A DNA stretch of 64,000 bases from Citrobacter sp. MGH106 (GCF_001037495.1 NZ_KQ089823.1:630295-694294); one strand, 5' to 3'. Shown: positions 1 to 9,197, counted from the first letter of the stretch. Numbers and translations are program-made. Notes: a model not told the origin generated them from the letters alone.

Positions 1-1
1 A

Positions 2-304
2 CTGCTGGGCGTAGCGGTGATTATCGTCACCGGTATCCCATTGATTATCGCCGATAAACTGATTGGCGGCGGGGATGGTACGGCGGGGATTGCGGCTTCC
101 AGCTCTGCAGGTGCGGCAGTTGCCACGCCGGTGCTGATTGCCGAAATGGTTCCAGCGTTTAAACCAATGGCTCCGGCAGCGACTTCTCTGGTGGCAACCT
201 CGGTGATTGTGACATCAATTCTTGTGCCGATTATCACTTCTATCTGGTCGAAAAGAGCTAAAGCCAGAGCGGCGGAAATTGATATTCGCGGCACGGTGAA
301 GTAA
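2..304 (+). CDS. kdgT: 2-keto-3-deoxygluconate permease, C-terminal part (cut by window edge)
   Basis: Only the last 100 residues are present; the reading frame is open to the window edge. The product is an inner-membrane proton symporter that imports 2-keto-3-deoxygluconate (KDG), a breakdown product of pectin and hexuronates. The visible part has two hydrophobic stretches, a small-residue-rich segment ([16 protein letters not shown]) and a basic C-terminal tail ending GTVK, all as in E. coli KdgT. It sits before yiiM as in K-12, but here a DapA-family aldolase gene converges on it from the other strand. KdgR control is known for kdgT in E. coli; its promoter is outside the window. Confidence 0.93.
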   Translation: MLGVAVIIVTGIPLIIADKLIGGGDGTAGIAASSSAGAAVATPVLIAEMVPAFKPMAPAATSLVATSVIVTSILVPIITSIWSKRAKARAAEIDIRGTVK

Positions 305-310
305 ATATTT

Positions 311-376
311 TTTACCGGATAGCGCTGCGCTTATCCAGCCAATGTAGGCCCGGTAAGCGTTCGCGCTACCGGGCAT
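311..376. repeat. REP/BIME element after kdgT
   Basis: Two imperfect palindromes in opposite orientation, at about 314-339 and 348-374. The second pairs GCCCGGTA with TACCGGGC. They lie between convergent kdgT and the aldolase gene and have the form of an enterobacterial REP pair. Confidence 0.85.
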
Positions 377-387
377 CAGGTGCAAAA

Positions 388-1278
388 CTAAAGGACAAAG
401 ACCTCGTCAATTGTCCGACACTCACTCTCGTTCAGTTCCCCACCTGCATTACGTGAAACCCCTGAGCAATAACCATACTTACGTGACACTACAGTTTTAA
501 TGGTGGTGACAAAATCCTCGCCAATCGCGTAGATGGACATATACGTGCCAATCTTATCCTGAATGTCGCGTAGCGCCGCCAGGTCGCCCTGCTTAAATGC
601 CTCGCGCGCGCTGACAAACAGTTCCGGCATGACGTTGTTCAACCCTGAGATAATCCCTGCGCCACCTGCCAGCAGGTTAGGAATGTAGTATTCGTCGTAG
701 CCGGAGAGCACAGCAAAATCTTCCCGCACGGCGCGGGTTGTCTGAATCATGCTGCGGGTATGCGACTGGCAGTCCACGGTGTCTTTAATACCGGCGAAGT
801 TCGGGAACTCAGCGGCGAGTGTGGCAACCAGTTCAGGCGTTAAATCACAGCCGGTACGTGCCGGGAAGTTATAGGCAAACCATTTTCCACTGAGCTTCTG
901 TCCTAGCTGGCGGAAGTAGCTCAGCAACTGTTTCGATGTTTGTCCGTAGTAGTAAGGTGGCAGGATCATGACGGCATCATATCCTGAGTGAAACGCTTCT
1001 TGCGCCATCAGCAGAACATCATTTTGGCATGTGGATGAGACATTTGCGACCATCTTCAGCGAGCTCATGGCCCGGGCCTCACGGATCAGCAACAGTCTCT
1101 CTTCCAGCGTAAAGGAGGCAAATTCCCCAATGCTGCCCATCAGTAAAATAACGTCGATCTTTGCCTCGGTAAGGCGTTTGAGATGCTGACTCAGACCGTT
1201 GAGATCGATCTTGCCATCATTGTCCATCGGCGTAATGGACGGACACCAGACGCCAGCAAATTGCGATTGACCAGTCAC
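388..1278 (-). CDS. DapA-family (class I) aldolase, likely acting on a 2-keto-3-deoxy acid
   Basis: A 296-residue protein with the length and motifs of the dihydrodipicolinate synthase / N-acetylneuraminate lyase superfamily: substrate loop GSIGEF (48-53), Tyr136 in YNFPARTG, and the Schiff-base Lys165 in GIKDT. The fold is an (alpha/beta)8 barrel that cleaves or forms a pyruvate-derived C-C bond, in the cytoplasm. It is not DapA itself, whose loop reads GTTGE and whose gene lies elsewhere. K-12 has no gene between kdgT and yiiM. Convergence with the KDG permease gene and a KdgR-like palindrome just upstream (1295-1311) suggest KDG or a similar sugar acid as substrate, comparable to YagE/YjhH. 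This is inference; a sialic-acid-lyase-like activity cannot be excluded. Confidence 0.85.
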   Translation of the reverse strand: MTGQSQFAGVWCPSITPMDNDGKIDLNGLSQHLKRLTEAKIDVILLMGSIGEFASFTLEERLLLIREARAMSSLKMVANVSSTCQNDVLLMAQEAFHSGYDAVMILPPYYYGQTSKQLLSYFRQLGQKLSGKWFAYNFPARTGCDLTPELVATLAAEFPNFAGIKDTVDCQSHTRSMIQTTRAVREDFAVLSGYDEYYIPNLLAGGAGIISGLNNVMPELFVSAREAFKQGDLAALRDIQDKIGTYMSIYAIGEDFVTTIKTVVSRKYGYCSGVSRNAGGELNESECRTIDEVFVL

Positions 1279-1294
1279 GTTGTTGACTCCTTAA

Positions 1295-1311
1295 TTGAAA
1301 TGATGTTTCAA
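1295..1311. promoter_or_regulatory. KdgR-like operator palindrome
   Basis: A 17-bp perfect-arm palindrome TTGAAA-N5-TTTCAA lies 17 bases upstream of the aldolase start codon. The core TGAAA-N5-TTTCA has the geometry described for the IclR-family repressor KdgR. Placement next to kdgT supports that reading. A GntR- or Cra-type regulator is possible. Confidence 0.45.
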
Positions 1312-1430
1312 AACCAGTTTACATTGATAGCATGTGTACCTAATTTTCATGTGAACCGTGCTCTCATTTTGAGCGACTGGGGTAAAATAAATATGGTGTA
1401 ATGGGGGAAATTTATCGGGAGAGGGAACAG

Positions 1431-2105
1431 ATGCGATATCCGGTTGATGTTTTTACAGGCAAGATTCGGGACTACATAGGAAGCCGTCCCAGTGCGATTG
1501 CGAAAGTTCAGGTCGATGGCGAGCTGATATTGACTGAACTGGGTCTGGCAGGCGATGAGCAGGCGGAAACGAAAATTCACGGTGGACCGGACCGCGCGCT
1601 GTGCCACTATCCGCGTGAACACTATCTGCACTGGAGACAAGAATTCCCCGAACAGTCAGAGTTATTTATTGCCCCCGCCTTTGGTGAGAACCTCTCAACT
1701 GAAGGAATGACGGAAGAGAATGTTTATATCGGTGATATCTTCCATTGGGGAGAGGCACTGATTCAGGTCACGCAGCCGCGCTCGCCGTGTTTTAAGCTTA
1801 ACTACCATTTTGGCATCAGTGATATGGCCAGCCAGATGCAAAACGCAGGCAAAACCGGCTGGCTGTACAGCGTTATCGCGCCAGGGATGGTGTCGGCGGA
1901 TGCCCCCTTGATTCTGACTTCACGTGTCAGTGACGTCAGCGTACAGGAGGCAATTGCTATTGCCTGGCATACGCCGTTCGATGATGAGCAGTACCACCGT
2001 TTGCTGTCGGCTGCGGGATTATCAAAAAGCTGGACCAGAACGATGCAGAAACGTCGTTTAAGCGGCAAAATCGAAGACAATTCGCGGAGATTGTGGGGGA
2101 AATAA
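1431..2105 (+). CDS. yiiM: MOSC-domain protein YiiM
   Basis: A 224-residue cytoplasmic protein matching E. coli YiiM in length and in sequence almost throughout. The MOSC domain (molybdenum cofactor sulfurase C-terminal type) is marked by the segment KIHGGPDRALCHYPREHY and the Cys in QPRSPCFKLN, a position that binds molybdenum cofactor in this family. YiiM is reported to help reduce N-hydroxylated bases such as 6-N-hydroxylaminopurine. An upstream in-frame ATG at 1401 would add ten residues. I chose 1431 because GGGAGAGGG precedes it at suitable distance and it gives the K-12 length. It stands alone between the aldolase gene and cpxA. Confidence 0.95.
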   Translation: MRYPVDVFTGKIRDYIGSRPSAIAKVQVDGELILTELGLAGDEQAETKIHGGPDRALCHYPREHYLHWRQEFPEQSELFIAPAFGENLSTEGMTEENVYIGDIFHWGEALIQVTQPRSPCFKLNYHFGISDMASQMQNAGKTGWLYSVIAPGMVSADAPLILTSRVSDVSVQEAIAIAWHTPFDDEQYHRLLSAAGLSKSWTRTMQKRRLSGKIEDNSRRLWGK

Positions 2106-2125
2106 TTCCCCCCAGCAGAAACGTA

Positions 2126-2156
2126 GACCGGGTAAGGCGAAGTCGCCGCCCGGCAC
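2126..2156. repeat. REP element between yiiM and cpxA
   Basis: Single imperfect palindrome pairing GACCGGG with CCCGGC around GGCGAAGTCGCC, between the convergent 3' ends of yiiM and cpxA. It may protect both transcript ends. Confidence 0.75.
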
Positions 2157-2167
2157 AACAGATTTAA

Positions 2168-3541
2168 TTACGAGCGTTTATACAGCGGCAGCCAGAGAAC
2201 CAGACGCAGACCACCCAACGGGCTGTCTTCGGCCTTCACCCAACCACGGTGCTGCTGAATAGCGGTTTCGACAATCGCCAGACCCAGACCGGTACCGCCG
2301 GATTCGCGGTCACGCGCTTCATCGGTACGATAGAACGGACGGAAAATCTGTTCTCTGTCTTCGGGACTCACCCCCGGGCCATCATCGTCTACGGTGATGG
2401 TAATCCCGTCTTTATCCACCGCGAAGCCAACTTCAATCTTGGTGTGCGAGTAACGCAGGGCGTTGCGAACAATGTTCTCCAGCGCACTTTCCAGCGCATT
2501 CGGGTTACCGTACAGCGGCCACGGCCCTGGCGGGAAGTTTACCGTTAACGATTTACCCATCTGCTCAGCTTCAAAGGCGGCGTTATCCAGCACTTCGCCC
2601 CACAACTGGTTTGCTTTCACGGTTTCACTGACCAGCGCGTTTTTCTGTTGATTACGCGACATGACCAGTAAATCGTTGATCATGCTGTCCAGTCGGTGTG
2701 CTTCCGTTTCAATACGTTCCAGCTCTTTGCTCTCACCGCTACGACGGCGTAGCAGAGCGGTACCCAGTTGCAGGCGCGTCAGCGGCGTTCTCAACTCGTG
2801 GGAGATGTCCGACAACAGCCGTTGTTGGCTGGTCATCATCCGTTCCAGAGCGGTCACCATCTGGTTAAAACTGGCGCCTGCTGCAAGAAACTCCTGCGGG
2901 CCTGCTTCCAGTTCCGGATGCTGACGCAGGTTACCCTGTGCCACTTCATCCGCCGCATTTTTCAGCTTACGTGCCGGTTTCGCCAGGCTCCAGGCAAGCC
3001 AGAGCAACAACGGGGAACTGACCAGCATGGTGACGATCAGCAGTAACAGCGGTCGGTCAAACAGCAGGTTGATAAAGTCTGATTGTGAACTGCTGGCAGG
3101 TCGAATGAGATACAGTTGGTAGTTATCTTCGCCATCTCTGACAGAGAAAGGCCCGACCATCTCAACGCGACCGTACTTTTTCTTTTGTGGGTGGTCGGCG
3201 TTATCCGCCTGACCAATAAAGTTACGAATGATCTGCATTTCGTTGCGTTCTGCACCGATCACGCGTCCTTCCGTCGTAACAAGCAATAAACGTTGTCCCG
3301 GCGGTGCCCACTTGTCTATTGCACGGAACAGGCGACGCCACCACATCAAATCATTGGGTGGATCGTTCGCGAGTTCAGCTTCAACGTGTTGCTCGATCAT
3401 CAACCCCTGGCGCTGTTCGCTGTCCAGTAGCTCGGTCATCTGGCGTGAGTCGAGCTTGGGTAACATCAGTACCAACATCAACACCAGTGCCAGCGTCAAC
3501 CAGAAGATGGCAAAGATGCGTGCGGTTAAGCTCCCTATCAT
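2168..3541 (-). CDS. cpxA: Envelope-stress sensor histidine kinase CpxA
   Basis: A 457-residue inner-membrane sensor kinase that phosphorylates, or dephosphorylates, CpxR in response to misfolded envelope proteins. Order seen: membrane segment 1 (about 8-28), periplasmic sensor domain (about 30-163), membrane segment 2 (about 164-187), HAMP linker, dimerisation domain with phospho-acceptor His248 in SHELRTPLTRLQ, then the ATPase domain with N box NALRYS, G1 DDGPGV and G2 GGTGLGLAI. Length equals K-12. The start overlaps the cpxR stop by four bases (3538-3541), so the pair is translationally coupled. All catalytic motifs are intact. CpxP, encoded divergently, inhibits this kinase. Confidence 0.98.
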   Translation of the reverse strand: MIGSLTARIFAIFWLTLALVLMLVLMLPKLDSRQMTELLDSEQRQGLMIEQHVEAELANDPPNDLMWWRRLFRAIDKWAPPGQRLLLVTTEGRVIGAERNEMQIIRNFIGQADNADHPQKKKYGRVEMVGPFSVRDGEDNYQLYLIRPASSSQSDFINLLFDRPLLLLIVTMLVSSPLLLWLAWSLAKPARKLKNAADEVAQGNLRQHPELEAGPQEFLAAGASFNQMVTALERMMTSQQRLLSDISHELRTPLTRLQLGTALLRRRSGESKELERIETEAHRLDSMINDLLVMSRNQQKNALVSETVKANQLWGEVLDNAAFEAEQMGKSLTVNFPPGPWPLYGNPNALESALENIVRNALRYSHTKIEVGFAVDKDGITITVDDDGPGVSPEDREQIFRPFYRTDEARDRESGGTGLGLAIVETAIQQHRGWVKAEDSPLGGLRLVLWLPLYKRS

Positions 3542-4236
3542 GAAGCGGAGACCATCAGGTAGCCGCGACCGCGCAGGGTTTTAAACCACGGGTGTCCGTC
3601 TTTACGCTCTGGCAGCTTACGACGCAGGTTAGAGATATGCATATCGATAGCACGGTCGAACGGTGTCAGACGTTTGCCCAGCACTTCCTGGCTTAAATGT
3701 TCACGAGAAACCACCTGACCGAGATGCTGTGCCAGCAAATAGAGCAGGGTGAATTCGGTGCCAGTTAACTCCAGGGTTTGTCCATCGAAGCTGGCTTCCT
3801 GGCGACCTGGGTTGAGGCTTAACGCATCCACTTCCAGCGTCGGCGAACCGTTGTCGCTGTTCTGCTGCTGTTCGCTCCAGTGTGAGCGGCGCAGAATAGC
3901 GCGGATGCGCGCGACCAGTTCACGGTCGTTAAACGGTTTCGGTAAATAGTCGTCCGCGCCCAGCTCAAGGCCGAGTACGCGATCCAATTCGCTGCCGCGT
4001 GCGGTCAGCATGATTACAGGTGTCTGGTGTGTCTGGCGAAGCGCTTTCAACGTATCAATGCCGTTTTTCTTCGGCATCATGACATCGAGCAAAAGTAAAT
4101 CGATGCTGTCATCCAGAAGCTCAAGTGCCTGCTCCCCGTCATGGGCAACCAGCACATCGAAACCTTCCATTTCGAGCAACTCCTTTAACAGGGATGTCAG
4201 CTCTCGGTCATCATCAACTAACAGGATTTTATTCAT
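3538..4236 (-). CDS. cpxR: Response regulator CpxR
   Basis: A 232-residue OmpR/PhoB-class response regulator, the DNA-binding partner of CpxA. The receiver domain (1-118) has the acidic pocket VDDD and phospho-acceptor Asp51 in LLLLDVMMP. The winged-helix output domain (about 135-230) contains DRAIDMHISNLRRKL and the C-terminal RGRGYLM hairpin. When phosphorylated it binds tandem GTAAA repeats and activates envelope folding and degradation factors, including cpxP and its own operon. It is first in the cpxRA operon and divergent from cpxP across about 150 bases that hold a perfect CpxR box. Confidence 0.98.
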   Translation of the reverse strand: MNKILLVDDDRELTSLLKELLEMEGFDVLVAHDGEQALELLDDSIDLLLLDVMMPKKNGIDTLKALRQTHQTPVIMLTARGSELDRVLGLELGADDYLPKPFNDRELVARIRAILRRSHWSEQQQNSDNGSPTLEVDALSLNPGRQEASFDGQTLELTGTEFTLLYLLAQHLGQVVSREHLSQEVLGKRLTPFDRAIDMHISNLRRKLPERKDGHPWFKTLRGRGYLMVSAS

Positions 4237-4291
4237 TGTTTACGTACCTCCGAGGCAGAAATTACGTCATCAGGCGGCGCTAATCTATGAC

Positions 4292-4306
4292 TTTACGTTG
4301 TTTTAC
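4292..4306 (-). promoter_or_regulatory. CpxR box in the cpxR-cpxP intergenic region
   Basis: Read on the minus strand the sequence is GTAAA-ACAAC-GTAAA, an exact match to the GTAAA-N5-GTAAA consensus for CpxR. It lies about 80 bases upstream of cpxP and 55 upstream of cpxR, so it can serve both promoters. Confidence 0.85.
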
Positions 4307-4386
4307 ACCCCCTGACGCATGTTTGCAGCCCGAATCGTAAACTGTCTCTCGTTGAATCGCGACAGAAAAGATTTTGGGAGCAAGTG

Positions 4387-4887
4387 ATGGGCAAAGTTAC
4401 CGCTGCCGTCATGGCCTCAACGCTGGCACTCAGCACTTTAAGCCATGCAGCTGAAGTCGTCACAGGCGATCACTGGCACCTGGGAGAAAGCGGCTCGCAA
4501 CGTAATGCGCAGAGCCACATGTTCGACGGTATCAGTTTAACCGAACATCAACGCCAACAGATGCGAGATTTAATGCAGCAGGCAAGACATGAGCAGCCTC
4601 CTGTTAATGTTAGCGAAATGGAGACAATGCATCGCCTTGTCACCGCAGAGAAATTTGATGAAAGCGCTGTGCGCGCTCAGGCAGAAAAAATGGCACAAGA
4701 GCAGGTTGCCCGCCAGGTTGAAATAGCCAAGGTTCGCAACCAGATGTATCGCCTGTTAACGCCCGAGCAGCAAGCGGTTTTAAATGAGAAACATGAACAA
4801 CGAATGGAGCAACTGCGCGACATGGCGCAATGGCAAAAAAGCTCATCGTTGAATTTATTGAGTAGTAGCAACTCACGTTCCCAGTAG
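4387..4887 (+). CDS. cpxP: Periplasmic chaperone and Cpx inhibitor CpxP
   Basis: A 166-residue periplasmic protein with a signal peptide (about 1-21, ending LSHA before AEV). Two LTxxQ motifs (LTEHQ and LTPEQ) identify the CpxP/Spy family, which forms a helical cradle-shaped dimer. It binds the CpxA sensor domain and keeps it inactive, and delivers misfolded pilins to DegP. A GTG at 4384 precedes the ATG. I chose the ATG because the GGGAG at 4376-4380 is better spaced from it and it gives the K-12 length. The mature N-terminus is the least like K-12. The 3' end also encodes the CpxQ sRNA. Confidence 0.97.
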   Translation: MGKVTAAVMASTLALSTLSHAAEVVTGDHWHLGESGSQRNAQSHMFDGISLTEHQRQQMRDLMQQARHEQPPVNVSEMETMHRLVTAEKFDESAVRAQAEKMAQEQVARQVEIAKVRNQMYRLLTPEQQAVLNEKHEQRMEQLRDMAQWQKSSSLNLLSSSNSRSQ

Positions 4888-4895
4888 TAACCCTG

Positions 4896-4953
4896 TTTTC
4901 CTTGCCATAGACACCATCCCTGTCTTCCCCCACATGATGTGGGGGTTTTTTTT
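4896..4953 (+). ncRNA. cpxQ: CpxQ small RNA from the cpxP 3' UTR
   Basis: The 58 bases after cpxP, starting TTTTCCTTGCCATAG and ending in an intrinsic terminator, match the sequence and length I recall for CpxQ. CpxQ is cut from cpxP mRNA by RNase E and uses Hfq to repress envelope-protein mRNAs such as cpxP-linked targets, nhaB and fimA. The seed region is pyrimidine-rich, and the terminator ends in eight T. The identification rests on sequence recall; processing is not visible in DNA. Confidence 0.85.
4927..4953 (+). terminator. Intrinsic terminator of cpxP/CpxQ
   Basis: CCCCCACA-TGA-TGTGGGGG forms an 8-bp perfect stem with a three-base loop, followed by eight T. Confidence 0.95.
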
Positions 4954-5034
4954 GCCCAAAATTTGACGCTCTGTTATTGCCTGACTGTTTTACTTCATCC
5001 GTTATACTAGCGGCATATCCTGGCAGGAGTGTTT

Positions 5035-5937
5035 ATGAATCAAACCTATGGGCGGCTGGTGAGCCGGGCGGCAATCGCCGCGACAGTGATGGCATCGCTG
5101 TTACTTTTGATCAAAATTTTTGCGTGGTGGTACACCGGATCGGTGAGTATTCTGGCTGCACTGGTGGATTCTCTGGTAGATATCGCCGCGTCGTTGACCA
5201 ATCTTTTGGTGGTGCGTTATTCATTGCAACCGGCTGATGATGAGCACACTTTCGGACATGGGAAGGCAGAATCGCTGGCGGCGCTGGCACAAAGTATGTT
5301 TATTTCAGGCTCGGCGCTGTTTTTGTTTTTGACCGGTATTCAGCATCTGGTCCAGCCGACGCCGATGAAAGATCCGGGCGTAGGGGTGATCGTCACCGTC
5401 ATTGCGTTAATTTGTACTATCATACTGGTCACGTTTCAGCGCTGGGTTGTGAAACGTACGCAAAGTCAGGCTGTCCGGGCAGATATGCTTCATTATCAGT
5501 CTGATGTTATGATGAACGGAGCGATCCTCGTTGCGCTTGGCCTTGCCTGGTATGGCTGGCATCGTGCGGATGCCTTGTTTGCCCTCGGAATTGGCATCTA
5601 TATTTTATATAGCGCATTACGTATGGGGTATGAGGCGGTGCAATCCTTACTGGATCGCGCTTTACCCGATGGGGAACGTCAGGAAATTATTGATATTGTG
5701 ACGTCATGGCCGGGAGTCAGCGGCGCTCACGATCTTCGCACGCGGCAGTCAGGGCCGACCCGCTTTATTCAGATTCATTTGGAAATGGAAGATAATCTGC
5801 CGCTCGTTCAGGCGCATTTAGTGGCTGAACAGGTTGAGCAGGCAATTTTGCGGCGTTTCCCGGGATCGGATGTGATTATTCACCAGGATCCCTGTTCCGT
5901 CGTACCCAGGGAAGGCAAGATGTTTAATTCGTTGTAA
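5035..5937 (+). CDS. fieF: Iron/zinc efflux antiporter FieF (YiiP)
   Basis: A 300-residue cation diffusion facilitator of the inner membrane that exports Fe2+ and Zn2+ in exchange for protons. There are six predicted membrane segments in the first 210 residues. The transport-site acids Asp45 and Asp49 are in [11 protein letters not shown], with partner residues in [11 protein letters not shown] near 153-157. The C-terminal cytoplasmic domain has a metallochaperone-like fold and binds zinc at the dimer interface. An in-frame GTG at 5029 overlaps the Shine-Dalgarno AGGAG (5025-5029), so the ATG at 5035 is the start. The gene stands alone between cpxP and pfkA. The last few residues differ from K-12. 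Confidence 0.97.
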   Translation: MNQTYGRLVSRAAIAATVMASLLLLIKIFAWWYTGSVSILAALVDSLVDIAASLTNLLVVRYSLQPADDEHTFGHGKAESLAALAQSMFISGSALFLFLTGIQHLVQPTPMKDPGVGVIVTVIALICTIILVTFQRWVVKRTQSQAVRADMLHYQSDVMMNGAILVALGLAWYGWHRADALFALGIGIYILYSALRMGYEAVQSLLDRALPDGERQEIIDIVTSWPGVSGAHDLRTRQSGPTRFIQIHLEMEDNLPLVQAHLVAEQVEQAILRRFPGSDVIIHQDPCSVVPREGKMFNSL

Positions 5938-5989
5938 AAAGTGTGCCAGGCCAGCATTTTGTGTATAAATTACCACCATTTGGCCTGAC

Positions 5990-6003
5990 CTGAATCAATT
6001 CAG
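5990..6003. promoter_or_regulatory. Cra (FruR) operator upstream of pfkA
   Basis: CTGAAT-CA-ATTCAG is a palindrome fitting the Cra consensus (TGAATCnnTTCA type). It lies 15 bases before a TATACT -10-like hexamer (6018-6023). Cra repression of pfkA is established in E. coli. Confidence 0.75.
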
Positions 6004-6110
6004 CAGGAAGTGATTGTTATACTATCTGCATATTCGTTGGATCGTTTCGATATGCGGAATCGACTTCCGGCAGCAGATTTCATTTTGCATTCCAAAGTTC
6101 AGAGGTAGTC

Positions 6111-7073
6111 ATGATTAAGAAAATCGGTGTGTTGACAAGCGGCGGTGATGCGCCGGGCATGAACGCAGCAATCCGTGGTGTTGTACGTGCAGCGTTGTCG
6201 GAAGGACTGGAAGTCATGGGGATCCATGATGGCTACCTGGGTTTGTATGAAGACCGTATGGTCCAGCTTGACCGCTACAGCGTATCCGACATGATTAACC
6301 GTGGCGGTACTTTCCTCGGTTCTGCTCGCTTCCCTGAATTCCGCGACGAAAATGTGCGTGCAGTGGCTATCGAAAACCTGAAGAAACGTGGCATTGATGC
6401 ACTGGTTGTTATTGGTGGTGACGGTTCTTACCTGGGTGCAAAACGCCTGACTGAAATGGGTTTCCCGTGCATCGGTCTGCCGGGCACGATCGACAACGAT
6501 ATTAAAGGCACTGACTACACTATCGGCTACTTCACTGCACTGGGTACCGTGGTAGAAGCGATTGACCGCCTGCGTGATACCTCTTCTTCTCACCAGCGTA
6601 TTTCCATCGTTGAAGTGATGGGCCGTTACTGTGGCGATCTGACCCTGGCGGCAGCAATCGCGGGTGGCTGTGAGTTTGTTGTGGTACCGGAAGTGGAATT
6701 CAGCCGTGACGATCTGGTCGCTGAAATCAAAGCTGGGATCGCGAAAGGTAAAAAACACGCCATCGTCGCCATCACTGAGCACATGTGTGACGTTGACGAA
6801 CTGGCGCATTACATCGAGAAAGAAACAGGCCGTGAAACGCGTTCAACCGTACTGGGCCACATCCAGCGTGGTGGTTCTCCGGTGCCTTACGACCGTATCC
6901 TGGCTTCCCGTATGGGCGCGTATGCCATTGAACTGCTGCTGGAAGGTCATGGCGGTCGTTGCGTCGGCATTCAGAACGAACAACTGGTTCACCACGACAT
7001 CATTGACGCAATTGAAAACATGAAGCGTCCGTTCAAAGGTGACTGGCTGGACTGCGCGAAAAAACTGTACTGA
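6111..7073 (+). CDS. pfkA: ATP-dependent 6-phosphofructokinase isozyme 1
   Basis: A 320-residue cytoplasmic glycolytic enzyme that turns fructose 6-phosphate and ATP into fructose 1,6-bisphosphate. Group A motifs are intact: ATP site GGDAPGMN and GGDGS, catalytic PGTIDNDI (base Asp in the TIDND loop), and MGRYCGDL for substrate binding. It works as an allosteric tetramer, activated by ADP and inhibited by phosphoenolpyruvate. Length equals K-12. The 173-base upstream region holds a Cra operator and a good -10, and GAGG precedes the ATG. Codon use is strongly biased, as expected for a highly expressed gene. Confidence 0.98.
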   Translation: MIKKIGVLTSGGDAPGMNAAIRGVVRAALSEGLEVMGIHDGYLGLYEDRMVQLDRYSVSDMINRGGTFLGSARFPEFRDENVRAVAIENLKKRGIDALVVIGGDGSYLGAKRLTEMGFPCIGLPGTIDNDIKGTDYTIGYFTALGTVVEAIDRLRDTSSSHQRISIVEVMGRYCGDLTLAAAIAGGCEFVVVPEVEFSRDDLVAEIKAGIAKGKKHAIVAITEHMCDVDELAHYIEKETGRETRSTVLGHIQRGGSPVPYDRILASRMGAYAIELLLEGHGGRCVGIQNEQLVHHDIIDAIENMKRPFKGDWLDCAKKLY

Positions 7074-7084
7074 TTGTTTTTTCC

Positions 7085-7166
7085 GCGCCTGATGGCGCTA
7101 CGCTTATCAGGTCTACAGGTTGCAGAGACTTGTAGGCCGGATAGGGCGTTAGTCGCCATCCGGCAC
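7085..7166. repeat. REP pair (BIME) after pfkA
   Basis: Two inverted REP units, about 7085-7112 (GCGCCTGATGGCGCTACGC) and 7134-7166 (GGCCGGATAGGGCG to CCATCCGG), separated by a short AT-balanced linker in the pfkA-sbp gap. Confidence 0.85.
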
Positions 7167-7279
7167 ATCCCCTCGTTTTTATTCCCCCAAGTTATAGCAA
7201 ATCTTTTTTTATTCTTTAATGTTTGGATCGCTTTCTGGCACGCTTTGCTCATCACAACACAACATAAGAGAGCTGGGCG

Positions 7280-8269
7280 ATGAACAAATGGAGCGTGGGG
7301 TTAACATTATTGCTGGCATCGACCAGCGTTCTGGCAAAGGATATTCAGTTACTTAACGTATCGTACGATCCAACGCGTGAACTGTACGAACAGTACAACA
7401 AAGCATTCAGCGCGCACTGGAAACAAGAAACGGGTGATAATGTCGTGATCCGCCAGTCACACGGTGGCTCCGGCAAACAGGCAACCTCCGTTATTAACGG
7501 TATTGAAGCCGATGTGGTAACCCTGGCGCTGGCCTATGATGTTGATGCCATCGCTGAACGTGGTCGTATCGATAAAAACTGGATTAAGCGTTTGCCGGAT
7601 AACTCTGCGCCTTACACCTCCACCATCGTCTTCCTGGTCCGCAAAGGAAATCCAAAGCAAATTCATGACTGGAACGATCTGGTTAAACCGGGCGTGTCGG
7701 TCATTACGCCAAACCCGAAAAGTTCAGGCGGCGCCCGCTGGAACTATCTGGCCGCGTGGGGCTACGCGCTGCACCACAACAACAACGATCAGGCCAAAGC
7801 ACAGGACTTCGTCAAGGCTCTGTTTAAAAACGTTGAAGTACTGGATTCCGGCGCACGTGGTTCAACCAATACTTTTGTCGAGCGCGGGATCGGTGATGTG
7901 CTGATTGCCTGGGAAAATGAGGCGCTGCTGGCGACGAATGAACTGGGTAAAGATAAGTTCGAAATTGTCACTCCGAGCGAATCTATCCTGGCGGAACCGA
8001 CCGTTTCTGTTGTCGACAAAGTGGTCGAAAAGAAAGAGACCAAAGCAGTGGCAGAAGCTTATCTGAAGTATCTCTATTCCCCGCAGGGTCAGGAAATTGC
8101 AGCGAAAAACTACTATCGTCCACGCAATCCTGAAATTGCGAAGAAATACGAAAATGCGTTTCCGAAGCTGAAGCTGTTCACCATCGACGAGGAGTTTGGC
8201 GGCTGGACAAAGGCGCAGAAAGAACACTTCTCTAACGGCGGCACGTTCGATCAGATTAGTAAACGGTAA
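7280..8269 (+). CDS. sbp: Periplasmic sulfate-binding protein
   Basis: A 329-residue periplasmic protein with a signal peptide (about 1-19, cleaved after SVLA). It binds sulfate and delivers it to the CysTWA ABC importer for cysteine synthesis. The first mature residues [20 protein letters not shown] are the ProkSBP family signature for sulfate/thiosulfate. SHGGSGKQ and GARGSTNTF carry backbone and Ser/Trp contacts to the anion. Length equals K-12. It is a single-gene unit with its own terminator. CysB control is known in E. coli, but no operator was identified here. Confidence 0.97.
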   Translation: MNKWSVGLTLLLASTSVLAKDIQLLNVSYDPTRELYEQYNKAFSAHWKQETGDNVVIRQSHGGSGKQATSVINGIEADVVTLALAYDVDAIAERGRIDKNWIKRLPDNSAPYTSTIVFLVRKGNPKQIHDWNDLVKPGVSVITPNPKSSGGARWNYLAAWGYALHHNNNDQAKAQDFVKALFKNVEVLDSGARGSTNTFVERGIGDVLIAWENEALLATNELGKDKFEIVTPSESILAEPTVSVVDKVVEKKETKAVAEAYLKYLYSPQGQEIAAKNYYRPRNPEIAKKYENAFPKLKLFTIDEEFGGWTKAQKEHFSNGGTFDQISKR

Positions 8270-8288
8270 GTGCGGATGTCGTTTTCAG

Positions 8289-8319
8289 GCCCGGTGGCAT
8301 AATGCGACCGGGCTTTTTT
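8289..8319 (+). terminator. Intrinsic terminator of sbp
   Basis: Stem GCCCGGT / ACCGGGC with an 11-base loop followed by six T, 20 bases after the sbp stop. Confidence 0.85.
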
Positions 8320-8374
8320 ATTTGTCATCATTTTGCGTTACTCTTCCACTTCAATAAGATACAGGGAACGCGCA

Positions 8375-9124
8375 ATGAAAAAAGCAGGCTATTTTTTACT
8401 GGTGGTGATCGTTATCGCTGCGACGGCGGGCATTGGCTACTGGAAGTTTACCGCTAATCCGGACGCGTTACGCCAGATTGTGCTTGAGCAATGTCTGCCG
8501 AACCAGTTACAACACCAAAATCCTGCACCGTGCGCTGAAGTTAAGCCGGATGCCGGATACGTGGTGTTCAAGGACCGTAACGGCCCTCTGCAATATCTGT
8601 TGATGCCTGGCTACCGTATTAACGGGATGGAAAGCCCGCTGTTGCTGAAATCGGGCACGCCAAACTTTTTCTGGCTCGCCTGGCAGGCGCGTAGCTTTAT
8701 GAGTCAGAAATATGGTCAGGAAATTCCCGACAAGGCAGTATCACTGGCGATCAACTCAGTCACTGGTCGCACGCAAAACCACTTTCATATTCATATCTCT
8801 TGTCTGCGTCCTGATGTCAGAACGCAACTGGATGACAATCTGGCGAAGATCGGTACTCGCTGGCTGCCTTTACCCGGTGGGCTACGCGGACACCAGTATC
8901 TGGCGCGCCGCGTGACGGAAAGCGAGCTGGTACAACGTAGCCCGTTTATGATGCTGGCGGAAGAAGTTCCTGATGCGCGTGAGCACATGGGCAGCTATGC
9001 GCTGGCGATGGCACGCCAGAGCGATGACTCCTTTGTCCTGCTGGCGACGCAGCGCGATCTGCTGTCATTGAATCTCGCCTCCGCCGAGGAAATTCAGGAT
9101 CATCAATGTGATATTCTGAAGTAA
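8375..9124 (+). CDS. cdh: CDP-diacylglycerol diphosphatase
   Basis: A 249-residue inner-membrane-anchored hydrolase that splits CDP-diacylglycerol into CMP and phosphatidate. One N-terminal membrane segment (about 5-25) precedes the periplasmic or membrane-facing domain. The HFHIHIS motif (HxHxH) marks the HIT-like active site. K-12 Cdh has 251 residues and the region after the anchor is shorter here. The ATG at 8375 follows AGGGAA and begins MKKAG as in K-12; an upstream in-frame ATG at 8333 has no such support. In K-12 the next gene is tpiA, while here two transporters intervene. Confidence 0.95.
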   Translation: MKKAGYFLLVVIVIAATAGIGYWKFTANPDALRQIVLEQCLPNQLQHQNPAPCAEVKPDAGYVVFKDRNGPLQYLLMPGYRINGMESPLLLKSGTPNFFWLAWQARSFMSQKYGQEIPDKAVSLAINSVTGRTQNHFHIHISCLRPDVRTQLDDNLAKIGTRWLPLPGGLRGHQYLARRVTESELVQRSPFMMLAEEVPDAREHMGSYALAMARQSDDSFVLLATQRDLLSLNLASAEEIQDHQCDILK

Positions 9125-9197
9125 CCCCACCTAATCTGGCGTTTACTCTCTTTGCCTGTCCCCGTATTCTTGTTGAAAAAAACAACAGGAGACAGGC

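Noticed and set aside
6099-6809. 236-codon open frame opposite pfkA
   Set aside because: Shadow of a gene with strong codon bias, which often keeps antisense frames open.
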